In this document: positions 12,854 to 24,518 of the stretch, in pieces
Numbering within the stretch: position 1 is the first letter of the stretch
Layout: each line of letters begins with the position of its first letter
Source: Nomia melanderi
Taxonomy: Eukaryota > Arthropoda > Insecta > Hymenoptera > Halictidae
Direction of reading: 5' to 3'
NCBI RefSeq assembly: GCF_051020985.1
Contig: NC_135002.1
Coordinates: 9,672,001 to 9,736,000 of the forward strand
Length of the DNA: 64,000 nucleotides
Program-made: the position numbers and the translations under genes
The notes under the pieces: model-generated
Database searches by the model: none
Told to the model about the DNA's origin: nothing
Seen by the model: the letters and a program-made list of their open reading frames with translations, nothing else

Positions 12854-13420
12854 CCAGTTAACTGTGGAATATATTTTGAAAAATCTCTCATTGTGCGCGC
12901 AAAAAAATGAAATATCGAAATGAGTTATCGTTGAAAAAATTGGGTGCATTCCGTGTTTTAACCCTCCATAAGCCCGTGTAACTTTGAAGTCACACATCAA
13001 TAGACTGGGTTAAACTGATTTATTTAATTTTTTACTGCAAAATGACGAATCACATTAAATGATTAATCAACTTGAACTTTATATACCCAGGCGTTTACGT
13101 TCAACATCATTGTAACTTCGAAGTTACAAAACATATTCGTTTTAATAAAGCTATTAAACGTATTGAATACATTTTTTATTTGTGTTCGTACGTTGATATT
13201 TATTAATTTCATACTGCATAAATTTTCTTATAATCACGAAACAAAATTCGACCCATAGAGGGTTAAGCTGATGTGTATACCTATCGAACGCAGAACAAAC
13301 GCATCTATAATATATTCCAACGAAGAACTAAAGGAAAACGAAGAAGAATTATCATTGAAAAAATTAGTACCATCTCGCGTCTTAAGATGACGTGTGTACT
13401 CGTCGAACGCAGTTAACTGC
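12854..13420 (+). mobile_element. TTAA-flanked MITE, family E, copy 2, split by a D element
   Basis: The left end CCAGTTAACTGTGGAAT follows TTCA at 12850-12853. The right end CGAACGCAGTTAACTGC precedes TTAA at 13421-13424. A 301 bp family D element plus one duplicated TTAA interrupts it. Without these 305 bp the copy is about 262 bp, similar to copy 1 (248 bp). Sequence on both sides of the insert aligns with copy 1. Two related halves are present, beginning TTATCGTTGAAAAAATT at 12925 and TTATCATTGAAAAAATT at 13349, and each ends in CGAACGCAG. Confidence 0.65.
12962..13262 (+). mobile_element. piggyBac-type MITE, family D, copy 1 (nested)
   Basis: The element is 301 bp. It is bounded by exact TTAA at 12958-12961 and 13263-13266, with ends CCCTCCAT and ATAGAGGG in inverted orientation. 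Exact TTAA duplication and CCC/GGG termini are the recognised hallmarks of piggyBac-superfamily elements. It carries a 16 bp near-palindrome at 12978-12993 and a perfect one, GTAACTTCGAAGTTAC, at 13112-13127. It is inserted in a family E element, so it is younger than that copy. A second copy lies at 46.4 kb. Confidence 0.75.
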
Positions 13421-14042
13421 TTAAGAGATTAGGGGGTAGAGTATCGGTAGCGAGCGTTCAAGGGTTGAAGAATCTTTTCGCGAATAGACGTCGCGGAACA
13501 CGTTGCACCGGTAAAATATCCGGATACCGAATGGGCGTGCCGCGTAAGCTGCGGATTACGCGGACCTTGTGCTGCTCCGAGTTGATGGCTCTTCTTTCAT
13601 CCTTTTTTCCTGGCGACGAGGCTAAGAAGTTAAACGAAGAGGGGAGACAAAAGGATGAAGGAGACGAATGACGATCGGAAAGAGACCGCGAGGAGGAGGA
13701 CAGGGGGGCGGGAGGCGGCAGGAATGCATTCGGCGCAGGAGGAAAGGCGCGGGAGAGCGCACCGAGAGAGGGAAGCGTGAGAAACAGGGTTAATGGTGGA
13801 ACGGGGAATTGAAAGAATCCTCGGGCTGCCACGTGCCCTGCTCTCACGGCGTAAATCAACACACGTGCCTCCACAACCCGTTGCAGCTCCTTCCTTGATC
13901 AATGCTCTCCTGAATAATTGAAATCCTTTATTTAAATAATGAGGATGTTAACGCTTCGCCTGCTGACGGATATTTAGTGGTTCGTTTTCTTCTCTTTTTT
14001 CTGTAGCTAACACGTAGGAATTTTCTTCGATGAATTGTTTAA

Positions 14043-14237
14043 CACGTTCGCGGACAGTGAAAATTTTAATGAGCTGCGAAAATGGAAAAAATGAAAAATT
14101 CAAACAATTTCAAATAATTACGGCTATATAGAATTAAATGCGTAATAATGTGGCTTATAAATTTGAATGTTATAGCATCCAAGTCATTTGGCATCACAAT
14201 GAAGATGAATGCTGTAGCATTCACGTCCTAGAACGTA
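14043..14237 (+). mobile_element. TTAA-flanked MITE, family F-like, copy 3
   Basis: The left end is TTAACACGTTCGCGGACA (TTAA at 14039-14042). The inverted right end is TTAATACGTTCTAGGACG (TTAA at 14238-14241). The length is 195 bp. A short motif of the type GAATGTTATAGCATCC recurs as GAATGCTGTAGCATTC about 43 bp further on. No coding capacity is seen. Confidence 0.55.
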
Positions 14238-14241
14238 TTAA

Positions 14242-16169
14242 TAGAAGTGAATATGAATGTTGTGAAGTTTTCTGAACGATAGTAAGGTTCTTTGGAATTA
14301 CGCGAGGGAGACTTAAGGTTTATTTTCAGTACAGCGACGGTATTTAGGAGTTAATGTTATGTATTGGTTCTTGATGGGCGAGGTAATAGTATTGAAAAAT
14401 TCGTTGGAATGAATGTTTCAGGAATTACCGTTGTATAGACGAATCAATTATCGAAGACAATAACTTTTTAATGGGTATAGTAGAAATTATTTGACTTGAG
14501 TGAATATTTCTACTGGTGGATAATTCATTTCCAATATTCGGTTTAAATCGGCTAAGGTTTAGTCCGTGATTAAGAATTAATTACCGTACGTCACTGAATT
14601 AATTAGCACTGAACCAATAAAGTGAACGCAGGAATGCTTCTGAATCGAGGGAAGAAATCGATTATCGATTACACGACGATGTCTCAACGCCGTGTGTGTC
14701 AGAACGAGCGAGAAGGCAGGTACACAGAGTCGTTGCATAGAACGCGGATTGCACGTGCATTGCACATCGCCTCCGCTTCCCCCGGCCAGCCGCAAATGGA
14801 AACAGCAGTGTTGGTGCACGAGAATCGAGACGGTTATGTAAGAGATGTGTCGACTGGTAACGCACGGGGAAGAGAAAGGAGCCGAGCGCTGTGGAACGAG
14901 ATGCACGGGGACCCAGAACATTTAAAGCAGTTCGAGTATCAATCGTTGAAAAAACATTCTATTAACGTTTAACGTTTCAATTCATTAACCGGGGAGAACT
15001 AATTAACTCTTCATTTACGTTCGTCATGATTTCTGCAATTTTTCCTTTTTATTCGATCATTTATTCTTTCCCCTCGTTCTGCTTTAGAGATGTATTTAAT
15101 TGATTCGTAAGTTCAAACAAATACTTGTGCAAATGGAATATGTGTTTATTTTTAATAAAAACAAATTTCATTTCGTTCATAATTTCATTCGTGGCGAATT
15201 AGGTCTTTGTATATGTGCTCGAGATGTTAAATGTTATATTCTCAGTATGATTGTAATTAGTTTGTCTCAATTAATCTTCGCGTGAGAATAACATTGCTAA
15301 TTGGTCAAACGTGATTGAAGTTTATAAGAATTTTACCTGTCCCGCTGCCGGTCGAATTAAAACTCCGTTATACAAAAGACTGTGTGATATAATTATCTTT
15401 CAAGGCTGTTGTCTTAACAGAAGGATGATTTTCAGTTTGACGTATATTACTTTCAACCTCTTTCCTTTGTCTCCCGCACTCAGCGCTCCTTTTGTTATGC
15501 GCTACTGCCAACTCCTCCACTTTATGCTGCTGTTAACTTTATAATTACGAGAATCGCGGACTCTTGCATTTTACGCTACTGTCAACTTCGTAATTACAAG
15601 GACCGCGCAGTTTTATACTTTACTTCCACTTTTACTCCAATCTAAAGTTCCAGCCTGTCCGCTTAATCTAGAAAATGTGCGTAATTACATCAAAAACGTA
15701 AGAATGTCGTTTAGTTCGAAACCCGTTGAAGTTTCAGAAACGCATTGGATCAATTAAAAATTCGAAGATGCTTTCTTCCGCGGTAAATGTGCTGGCACTT
15801 TCAGAATTCCAACAAGATCATGGTACTCGAGATTTTCATGATTCGAAATCATCGAAGCCGGCGAAACTTTCGACGAAGATACACATTTCAGTGATCGTAG
15901 AACTTCGGTATTTTTTCAATTTAACGTTTTTATTCAGTTTAACAGAATACTATTTAGTTACCAATGTATCGAGAGCTACGACGAAGAAAAGAAAATTCAA
16001 TGTCTCCAAGTCTATTTATAAAGCTTCAATTATTAAGAATATAAAATAACAGTGCGTGGATTTTGAGAAATAAATAAAATAATATTACAAGTTTATCAAA
16101 TTGCCAGTAATAAATGACATGAGAAAATGTGAGTCTTTGGAAGTAGTTTCAATAAAGTTTTTGGAATGA
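14242..16169. other. No gene seen; noncoding
   Basis: Overlapping open frames on both strands at 14.58-14.97 kb are antiphase shadows in a GC-rich patch, and none has a recognisable domain. The rest is AT-rich spacer. Confidence 0.45.
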
Positions 16170-16388
16170 TTAATTACGTAATTTTAGGGCATCAATCAGT
16201 ACGTACGGAACAAAACGAGTCCAAACTTTGTTAAGTTCTAAATTATCGGTCAGAATATGATGAATTATGCATTTTGGTAATCCGAGCTCATTCTCTTTCA
16301 TTTCATTTTCGTCGATTCTCTTCGGCAACTCTTGTTCCCGGCCGATTAGGCCTATTATCGTTGTTAATGCATTCCCAACCAGCCTCAA
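16170..16388 (-). pseudogene. Mariner/SETMAR-like N-terminal helix-turn-helix fragment
   Basis: The minus-strand frame encodes NELGLPKCIIHHILTDNLEL followed by NKVWTRFVPYVLIDALKLR. This corresponds to the second helix-turn-helix and linker of mariner-type transposases, where the usual pattern is ELGIS, then SVHSIL, then a basic stretch with RFVP and LT. Only about 45 residues are convincing. The frame ends at a stop soon after, and no catalytic domain follows in any frame nearby. It is on the opposite strand to, and 12 kb away from, the mariner C-terminal remnant at 4.3 kb, so they are separate insertions. Confidence 0.6.
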
Positions 16389-19340
16389 ACCACTTATATC
16401 AGTCGTAAACCTGCGTACGAGCTAAACAATTATCACTATAAACTTTTTGCATCGATTGATGCGTGTCGATAAATGCCTCGGCAAGCTCAAAACGAAATTA
16501 ATTTAACGTTTGCTCTTTATTCGAGACACATTTTTCGCTCGACGAACAAAAACCATACTTTGACCGCTGCGATTCGCCTTCTAATGATCCAAGTGTCATA
16601 AAACGTTCATAAAACATCAATCTTTTATTAATGAAAGTTTTATGCCGAAACCGATCATTTTATTTCTTACAAATAAACAATCGTTTATGGATTGTGATAG
16701 ATTTTATTCAAGATCGATGACTTTCTCGTTGGAAAATTCTTATCATCTGGTCAGAAAATATTATTAAATGATAGGATTGGATTATTATACAAATTTAAAT
16801 TGAAAATAATTAGCTAACTTTTCATTCAATCAATTACCAATAATAAGCATATCAATTTAAAATATACTGAATTTTATAAACATTATTTGACCAATATTAA
16901 CGTCAATGTTGATTAACGCAATTCCACAAACACGTACCTCAATTCTCTATTTTGCAACCTCCAACTGCCAATATCAAAACGAAGGAACACCAATTTCCCT
17001 AGCAACGATACAATAATTTATACAATGAACATCCTGAAACCCAATATCAAACATCAACACCACTTTGCCCAAAAGAAGATAATAACGAATGCAATAAAAT
17101 ACAATAAAATACTATTTTCTTCGTATTTGTACTCTACATTCCCTTCACAATCTCACAAATTTCAAACGCTGCAACCGAACTCGAAAAAACCGATACCCAT
17201 CTAACCCAATATTTTCGAGTTCCCGCCTTTACTTCGGCCAGAGAAATACCCGAAAATCCACTTTTACCAAGACGAACTAAACATCCGCGCGCCACACCCA
17301 CACGATACGGCGGTGGCCAATGAAAACAGACGCGGCGCCGATATCCGCAAATCTATCGTTAAACAAGTGAAATCAGGCGAGGCGGGTCCGTTCGCAAAAT
17401 AACGCCGGCACAGCACGGCGCGTTGAACCCGACAACGCGACCCCGGCGACGGCCGATACCTAATAACAGCTGGCGCAACATTGATTAAGCGCGGCCGCGG
17501 ATTTTATTCGCGCAACAACGGTCGCCGGGAGCATTGTGTTCAAGCACGGAACGTAATCAAAAAGATAACGCGCGCCCTGGGCCCCTCAGCACTCGCGCGA
17601 GCGCGCGCGGGAACATCACGTCCAGCGGAATCGACGAACCATGGAAACCTGAATACGTTTTCGTGCAAATCGCTCGCGCGGACATGACGCTCGTTTAATT
17701 TGCATAATCCCATAGCGAAGGACCGTTAGCCAGAAAGTGTTCGCGCGCCGTTACCGCGCTACGCGCTCGCCAAAGGGTGGGAGATGAACAAAAGAGCCAG
17801 AGGGAAGCGAGACGCGCGAATCTGAGGGTGAGTCGCGGACCGTGCTCGTATTTCGAACGGGACTGAAGCTTTTTTCGAATTCCGTTCAAGCGAGATGGGA
17901 ACAACTGATTTATCGCGAAAGAATGTTGTTCGCCAGATTTATTGCACAATTAACATTCGGCAGAAACGATGAAATTTTCTGTTCATTAGCACATTGCGTA
18001 TCGACTAATTTTCAGAAAACTGAATTGCGCGGACGGCAATTTTCAATGAGATCAACTTATACGACTATACATACAAACATTCAGATATCATATTGTTATA
18101 TAATATATTTTAAATAGACAATCAATTCGAATCAAATTCAATATTTTTTTAAATGCTACGGTAAACAACAAAGTTGCATGGCTAAATGTCTTTATAAAAA
18201 ACGAGATTTCTCGTTACCAGTATGCAATGAGTGAAGACTACAAATGTACTTCAGAAGTTAAAGCATAGTTGCTTAACGCTGTGTACGATAAATACACTGA
18301 TTTTTAGTATAAATTTGCAACAGGAAGCGAGGTTATTATTCTACGGTAAGGGGTTGACACTAGGACTACCAGGCTGGTTGCAGATTGTTCGTTTTACAAT
18401 TACTGAAATTGTAGGGGTGTTTACGTTCAATACATTGAAATTGATATTTTTATTTATGTTATTTATGTTGAGAATGCAATATAATAATCTACAATAATAT
18501 TGCTCCTCACATTTCCACCTCTGTCAAACAGCAAACATTTTTCGGTTTAAGTACAACTTTTAAAATGGGTTTTTGGCCGGCCTCATCCAATACCCACTGT
18601 GCCTCAGTGAGTGGAGAATGTTTAAACTAACTTATCTACATCTTTCGCGATGTGTATATTGTTTAAATCCTGTTACGTTTGTTGAAATATGATATTAGCG
18701 ATTTAACAACCATTATTTCGGACAATATCGCAATAAACATAATTCTGTGCCCCAACAATTCCTTCACCCGATGCAAAAGTAAAAGTGCGCTAGTGACTGG
18801 TCAACAACGCGCCGGGAACGGAACAAAAGGAAAGGGTGGCGGAGAGCAAGCGCGGAAAACAATGAAAAAGACAGCGAGAGGGAGTGGCGGAGGGCGAACA
18901 GAAAAACGGGGAAGATTAATGAACAAGAAAACGTTCGAAGAAGGGATGTTAACGAGGAAGAAATGGACAGGGTCAGAGCGAACGGGAAGAGCCGAGCCGA
19001 GGAAAAAAGAATAATTGCGGTACCGAATGGGGAGTAATTAAGAGGAAATAAGGGTTGGAAACAGCGGCGAAGAAGCCGGTTCGAACGGCTAGAGGATTCC
19101 GGAGTCGGAAAGTGGCTAACGTTGCTAAGGGAAAATAGAAAACGAGAAGGAAGGGTTGAACTGCCGACAAAAACGCGTCCACTTTACCACCCGACAGTGA
19201 AACGGAAGCTGAATCGACAATGCTTCCTATCCGCCCGCCGCCTCCGCTCCATTTCGACTGCCGCGGCTGCGGAATAGACGAACGTAAGCGTGGTTTATAG
19301 TTTAACGTACGAGCGGCCGCGCTTTCCTCTCGCCAGAGTA
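16389..19340. other. No gene seen; one possible family H end
   Basis: This holds a GC-rich, CpG-rich patch at about 17.3-17.85 kb inside AT-rich sequence. Open frames there are short and lack domains. At 18354 a TTGACACTAGGACTACCAGG motif resembles the family H left end, but no partner end is visible. The 18.8-19.3 kb part is purine-rich on the + strand and gives long compositional open frames. Confidence 0.45.
18358..18420 (+). repeat. Possible left end of family H
   Basis: TTGACACTAGGACTACCAGG resembles TTAACACTGAAACTACCGAG of the copy at 24.5 kb. The TTAA is altered to TTGA. The extent to the right is unknown. Confidence 0.3.
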
Positions 19341-19344
19341 TTAA

Positions 19345-19548
19345 CCGTTTGCGGACGAATGTCGGCATTTCGGTAAGATAAAATGTTCGTATTTGGAAGA
19401 CTAACTCGCGAACGAATGATGTTACTAGTTGAACAACAAGAGATCGGAACACAGTTTCATTTTTTCTACTGATTAAGCAATTCATATGTAATTTAGCTTC
19501 ATATGTTGAAGGTTTTGTATGTTCCGAAGAATCTTCGTCCGCAAATGG
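19345..19548 (+). mobile_element. TTAA-flanked MITE, family F, copy 1
   Basis: The left end is TTAACCGTTTGCGGACGAA (TTAA at 19341-19344). The inverted right end is TTAGCCATTTGCGGACGAA, matching at 17 of 19 positions, with the flanking TTAA changed to CTAA on the + strand. The length is 204 bp. This is one of the clearest terminal inverted repeat pairs in the window. There is no coding capacity. Confidence 0.7.
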
Positions 19549-20084
19549 CTAAAACACATACCGGGAGCAAAGTAAACTCGGAAAATGCGATCGGGAACCC
19601 CGTAGGCGGTAGTATAGAAAAATATAATAGTATGTATAAAATCTATAATACATTAGTGTGGGATAAAAATTAATTGACCACTCGCGGGAGAACGAATAAA
19701 AGCATACATACATATACACAGAAAGGGGAAATAGAGAATATAAAAATAAATCTACACGCAATGGACCGCACCCCGTAGGACCAATCGCAACACAAAACTC
19801 TCTCGTAACTTTGACCGCACTTCGCAGGCCGAAGTTCGCTCACGTGCGATATTTTTTTCGATTGTCCGCGTCGTAAAAATCGAGTTTGCACCCTCCACAC
19901 TAGACACGCACACACGCGCGATTAAAATAATTAAATTAATCAATTTAATTTCTTAAAATTAAAACCAGTCGAACTCTTCATCCAAATTTGTCGAAGACTG
20001 TCGGTTTGGACGACGCCGAGGTCACGTTACGAGTTGCTCTCCGTTTCGATTTGATCCGCTGTTTTCGATACCACAATAATATAT

Positions 20085-20345
20085 ATACAGGGTGGGGCAA
20101 TAACTATTAGCACCTCAGATATCTTCGAAATTATAAGTTTCACAGAAATATTTGCTAAAATAAAATTGCACAGTACGAGGGGGGCCATCCGATGGCGATA
20201 ATAGTTTTTTTGCAGGTGGAGGTGCTTCGTACATTTGAAGGTCACCTCCATTTTTTTTAATGAATCAGTACGTTTTTGCTTCCGTATCATGATACAGGAT
20301 CTTAAAACGAATTCAACGACCTATTATATAAGGTCATTGAAGGTC
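20085..20345. repeat. Dispersed-repeat fragment starting with CAGGGTGGGGCAATAA
   Basis: A short TA run is followed by CAGGGTGGGGCAATAACT and an AT-rich body containing GAAGGTCACCTCCATTTTTT, then GGTCATTGAAGGTCATAG. Fragments opening with a TA microsatellite plus CAGGGTG are common dispersed repeats in insects; this is general recall and I cannot name the family. No open frame of interest is present. Confidence 0.4.
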
Positions 20346-22929
20346 ATAGAAAGTAGAGAAAGGCGATAATACTTACGGTTCTGGTAGTAAATGAAACAAA
20401 TGTTTATAGTATATAATAGTAAATATAATAATATAAGTAAATAATTTTATGACATATTTACGTAACGAGGTGAGGAGACTGAAATAGCGGGAAACAGAAA
20501 ACAGTGTCTATTAAAGTAAAATGGAATAGAAATACAGAACTGGACTCGACTGGAACGACTCGATAGAACTTTATGCCTCATCCTCACATCCGTACTGTTC
20601 AAGACTAAGCCTTAAACCTAAAGTACACTAAATAAATCCCGGATTATACTCGTAGAATATAATCGCGGATATAAGCGGAGCGAAGAAGTTTAGGGGATAC
20701 ACGAGGGTGAGGAATATGTTTCGAGTTCGCAAGTACTTTTATTTTCTTTTTACTTCGGCTCCTGACAGCACCCTGGAGACCAGTTCGACGGGGAACTTGA
20801 TTCAACCATTAAGTGCTACGGTCGGTCTGTCGGACTGTCGAAAATTTTTGTTTATTTTTGTATTGTTGGAATTGCTTTTGAAACTTGTATTCCATTTCGA
20901 ATTTCTTTCCCGATTGATAGTTTCAGTACTGTTAGGTTGATTTCCATTTGTTGGAAAAGTTTCTTAGAGTGAGTTCGAACACAGTTATTATCATAGAGTA
21001 CAAGAGGGTTAAAGATTCCAATCATTTATCCCAAAAAACTCGTCAATATGTTAAAATTTATAAACGCTCTACCGCGAATATAACAACACTCATTTATATT
21101 CATGGATACTTTATCTCCGTATTATTCTCAGCCAACGGTTGCTCGCAATGAATAAATGAACCGACTAATAATCTAGTCTGCAACGCAGTGAAAACAAGAT
21201 TTTAAATAACTATCGCGGATCGATATCAGCAAATTCGTAGCAGCGTAGGTATCATAATTTCATTGAAACACTTCTGCGATATCAAACTATCACTGTGCAA
21301 TAATTTTAGAATATACTGTTCAGTTTATACGTAACAAAAGGAACAAATTATACTCGTTAATAATAACATTTCTACAAGAACCCCAAAAGTTATCAAGTAC
21401 AAATCAATTCTTATTTAGTCAAATTGCACAGTACACCATTCCATCGGCGAACTCCACAGAATTCTCGAAAACCACCCTTCTACTCACATCTTCGGTAAAA
21501 AACCTAACGACTGACGAAGCTAACTTTTCAAATACCCATTCAAACTAGGAACATCGTCATCGTAAAACAGATCGATTCACCTACACATTCCCACAATATT
21601 CAAAACTTAAATCGAAGCGATGGCTGAAAAAGTCAGAGGCGGACGAGAGCCACGGACTGTCCCTGTGCAGATCACAGTCCGATCGTAAAGAGCGTATCGC
21701 GGAGTCGCGTCGTTTAATCGGTAGATTCGCCGGAATACTTCGTTGAAAAACATCACTGAAAAACTTCGCGAAAGGAAAAAGCTCGAATAAGTGGTGTATC
21801 GGCGGACAGCGCACGCTAGCGGTCCGTCCGCGCGGACCAAATATTTTCGGCGGCCTATCCCTGCGACCGACCGACGAAACAAAACAGGAAGCGCGGATAA
21901 ACCTGGTCCACCGACGGAAAACTGCTTAATTAAATTCGACTGGGTATAGGGGACTCGTGAAATCAGCCCGGGAATTAGCGGCGTGTAAATCTGTGATCCT
22001 CTTCGTTCTTCCGAAAGGGCTGTTCGTTTCGTTTTATGAGCGCGCATCGATTGTGCCGCGGAGATTGAACGAAAAACAAAAAAAAAGAAAACGAGAGAGG
22101 GGGAGGGGGGAGTGAGTGAGAGAGGGGGGGAGAAGGTGAGAGACAGAGAGGGAGAAGGAGAGGAGAAAACGATCTGACGGAATAGCATTATCCTGTTTAA
22201 TTACTTGTTATCGTCATTATACGGTGCGTCCGCCGAATAAACGCAGCGCGGCCGGGAATTCCTCGGTCCGCTACCGTTCGTGAATTTCGAAACGGCCTCC
22301 CGAGATTTTCCTTTCCCCGTAACTAATTTACGCGGCGAAAAAAAGAGAGGAAGATCTATTACCAGCCACCAGGATTTACTGCTGTTAATGACGCGTTATT
22401 AGAAACGAATCGGTACACACGGCTGCGATATCGCGTACACCAATTAGTCCGGGACCGGGACCAATTAGCTTTACACTCCGGATAATGCTGTTCTGTTTGA
22501 AAAAAGAAAAAGAAGAAGGAAGAGGGAGGAAAGGGAAGGAGCGAACACGAGAAGAAAAGAAACGCGACGACCGGGGGATCGTGAAATGCCGACGCACAAT
22601 CGCGTTGTTATTAAATAAATCGCGTCACGTTGTCAACCAAGTTGCCTAGTCACCCGGTTAATTGGCGGACGAAATTGATATTGCCGATTTAACATTTAAT
22701 TAGCGACAACGAGCCGAGTGGTCGAATTACTAATTAATAGACAGACCTCCTTCCTGGTTGCAATAAATCGAGTCGTAATGGATATTGTTTTCGAGCAAAC
22801 AATTACGGGTCGCTCATCAACGCGATTATTCCTTGTTGATTGTCTTAAGCTTCAAGCACACTACCAGAACCGTTTGCCAATAACATTAACACGGTTTTAC
22901 TTTGTCCCATGCGATTGAAATTTTATATT
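20346..22929. other. No gene seen; noncoding with purine tract
   Basis: This is AT-rich to about 21.6 kb, then CpG-rich to about 22.6 kb. GAGTACAAGAGGG followed by TTAA at 21009-21012 may be a lone MITE right end. A 193-codon minus-strand frame at 21607-22188 is produced by the GA-rich tract and is not credible as a gene. Confidence 0.45.
22075..22170 (+). repeat. Purine (GA/A) low-complexity tract
   Basis: About 95 bases are nearly pure A and G, with GAGA, AGTGAGTG and G-run segments. Such GA tracts can bind GAGA-type factors in insects, but no promoter is evident nearby. Confidence 0.7.
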
Positions 22930-22933
22930 TTAA

Positions 22934-23129
22934 CCCATTTTACTCAAGAGGTGACCCTCGCTCACCACTCGACTTCGTACAGTGAAACTATAAAATTTGA
23001 TATTTAATATTATACCTTGTATAATGCATCAAATTGAGAAATATTTAGAGTTAGTTTCGCAAAATATCATCTTTATCTCATCACAAGATATTAAAATGTT
23101 TCCAGTGAAAAACTTCCGAGTGTAAAGGG
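22934..23129 (+). mobile_element. TTAA-flanked MITE, family B, copy 2
   Basis: Exact TTAA lies on both sides (22930-22933 and 23130-23133). The left end is CCCATTTTACTCAAGAGG and the right end is TCCGAGTGTAAAGGG. The length is 196 bp. This is the best-bounded copy of family B. The core AAATTTGATATTTAATATTA and ATAATGCATCAAA are shared with the other copies. Confidence 0.7.
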
Positions 23130-23133
23130 TTAA

Positions 23134-24070
23134 CTTCATCGTGGACAATAAAGCACTGTAAAATATAGGAAAAATTGGAACTGTCGATGTCTAATAAAGG
23201 GGAGTAGGGTAAAACGGAACAATATTTTTCGTAGATAATACCCGTGCATTAATCTGCAGTCCTTAAAGAGTTAATTGCCCCGAAAAATGAAATTCTTAGA
23301 CAAACGAATCAGTCAGAGGTGGTTTACCGAAGAGGGACCCACAGATCTACGTCCCCTATTTCCAGAAATGTCCTCCATCGATCAGACCAAGACAGAAGCC
23401 CAATGGAACCGTGCGTGGCACCGACAGCGCAGATCAGTCCTCGAAATCTTTATTCACCCACGGATCCCGAAACCACGCTGAACCGCCAGAGAAGAACGGA
23501 TGCGAAAGCAAAAGGGAGCCGATCGGTGGAGCCGACCGAAGACTTTTATCCCAGGATTCCCTCCCTTGTAATCGTCTTTTTCCGGCCAAACACGCCGCAC
23601 GCCGGGGGTAATGAAACGAAACAACAGCCTGCCTGGTGTTCCTTAAGAAGCATAACGGACGCCCGTGGAGTCAAACGGTTCCCAACGGTAGTTAAACCTC
23701 GTAAAATGGTCGGCATGTCGCTCTTTATTTTGCGCTAAATGCCCGTCATCCCGTTTCGGTCGCCGTCGAAACGCGCGCGCAGGAAGAAATGGAAACGAGG
23801 CGAACGACGCCGCGCTTCTCGAGGATGGACTATCGAGGAGTCAGCTACTCTGCCGACATTAAGGTACAAATACACTAGCAAAAACTTGCGACATTTTTTC
23901 ATTATAGCGACTCTAGTGATGCACGTATGGCGGAGTTCGCATGTCCGTGCTGATTAGCGATAAGCTAAAAGCGCACAGGGTAAGAGGAAGCACCCACTTT
24001 GCTTTCAAACTTCAGTATACATTCGATCTATGATCAATGAATATCGATGTTCGGTGGAGACATGAAGAGA
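23134..24070. other. No gene seen; noncoding
   Basis: This is a GC-rich stretch with overlapping plus-strand open frames (the longest 139 codons at 23319-23738) in all three phases. None has a domain or a start context that sets it apart. Confidence 0.45.
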
Positions 24071-24074
24071 TTAA

Positions 24075-24280
24075 CCTTGTGCACTCTAATGGCTACTCTC
24101 AGTAGCTATTTGATTCAGCACATGCAAAATTATAAAATTTAATATTTAATGTTAAGCTTCGTATAATGCATCAAAATATAGAATATTGAATAAAAGAAAA
24201 CTTAAGTTGCTTTCAAAACATGTCTGCATCTCATTCGAAAATGTTGATTTCTAGTGAAGTACTTTTCGAGTGCAAAGTGT
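24075..24280 (+). mobile_element. TTAA-flanked MITE, family B, copy 3
   Basis: The left end is TTAACCTTGTGCACTC (TTAA at 24071-24074). The right end is TTCGAGTGCAAAGTG followed by TTTA. The interior shares TATAAAATTTAATATTTAA and CGTATAATGCATCAAAATAT with the other family B copies. Confidence 0.65.
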
Positions 24281-24284
24281 TTAT

Positions 24285-24367
24285 ACGAATTGGATATCAT
24301 TTTCAGTCACTTTTGCGAAGAGATACGTATAGGTGAAACATCATCTGCCCGGTAGTTCCAATGTATC
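24285..24367 (+). repeat. Possible right end of family H
   Basis: CTGCCCGGTAGTTCCAATG, inverted, reads CATTGGAACTACCGGGCAG, resembling the family H end. It lies between a family B copy and a full family H copy. No left end was seen. Confidence 0.25.
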
Positions 24368-24518
24368 GTTAGTCTACGACTTGATGGCTAGTCTGAGGAA
24401 TGCGGGTCTAATTGGTCAGTTTTTATCTCATCCTCGATCCTAATTTGCCGGTCTCCGATACGGTTACACGTAACCAATAAAAAGCCTATAAACAAAACGT
24501 GCAGCGCCTAGCCATTAA

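Noticed and set aside
18973..19485. 170-codon minus-strand open frame
   Set aside because: It overlaps a family F element and a purine-rich stretch, and has no recognisable domain.
20810..21012. Possible further TTAA element between ACCATTAAGTGC and GAGTACAAGAGGG
   Set aside because: The right end looks plausible but the left end matches it poorly, so the pair is not reported as an element.
21607..22188. 193-codon minus-strand open frame
   Set aside because: Its first part is Ser/Pro/Leu/Phe low complexity translated from the GA tract at 22.1 kb. No domain is present and several other frames are open in the same place.
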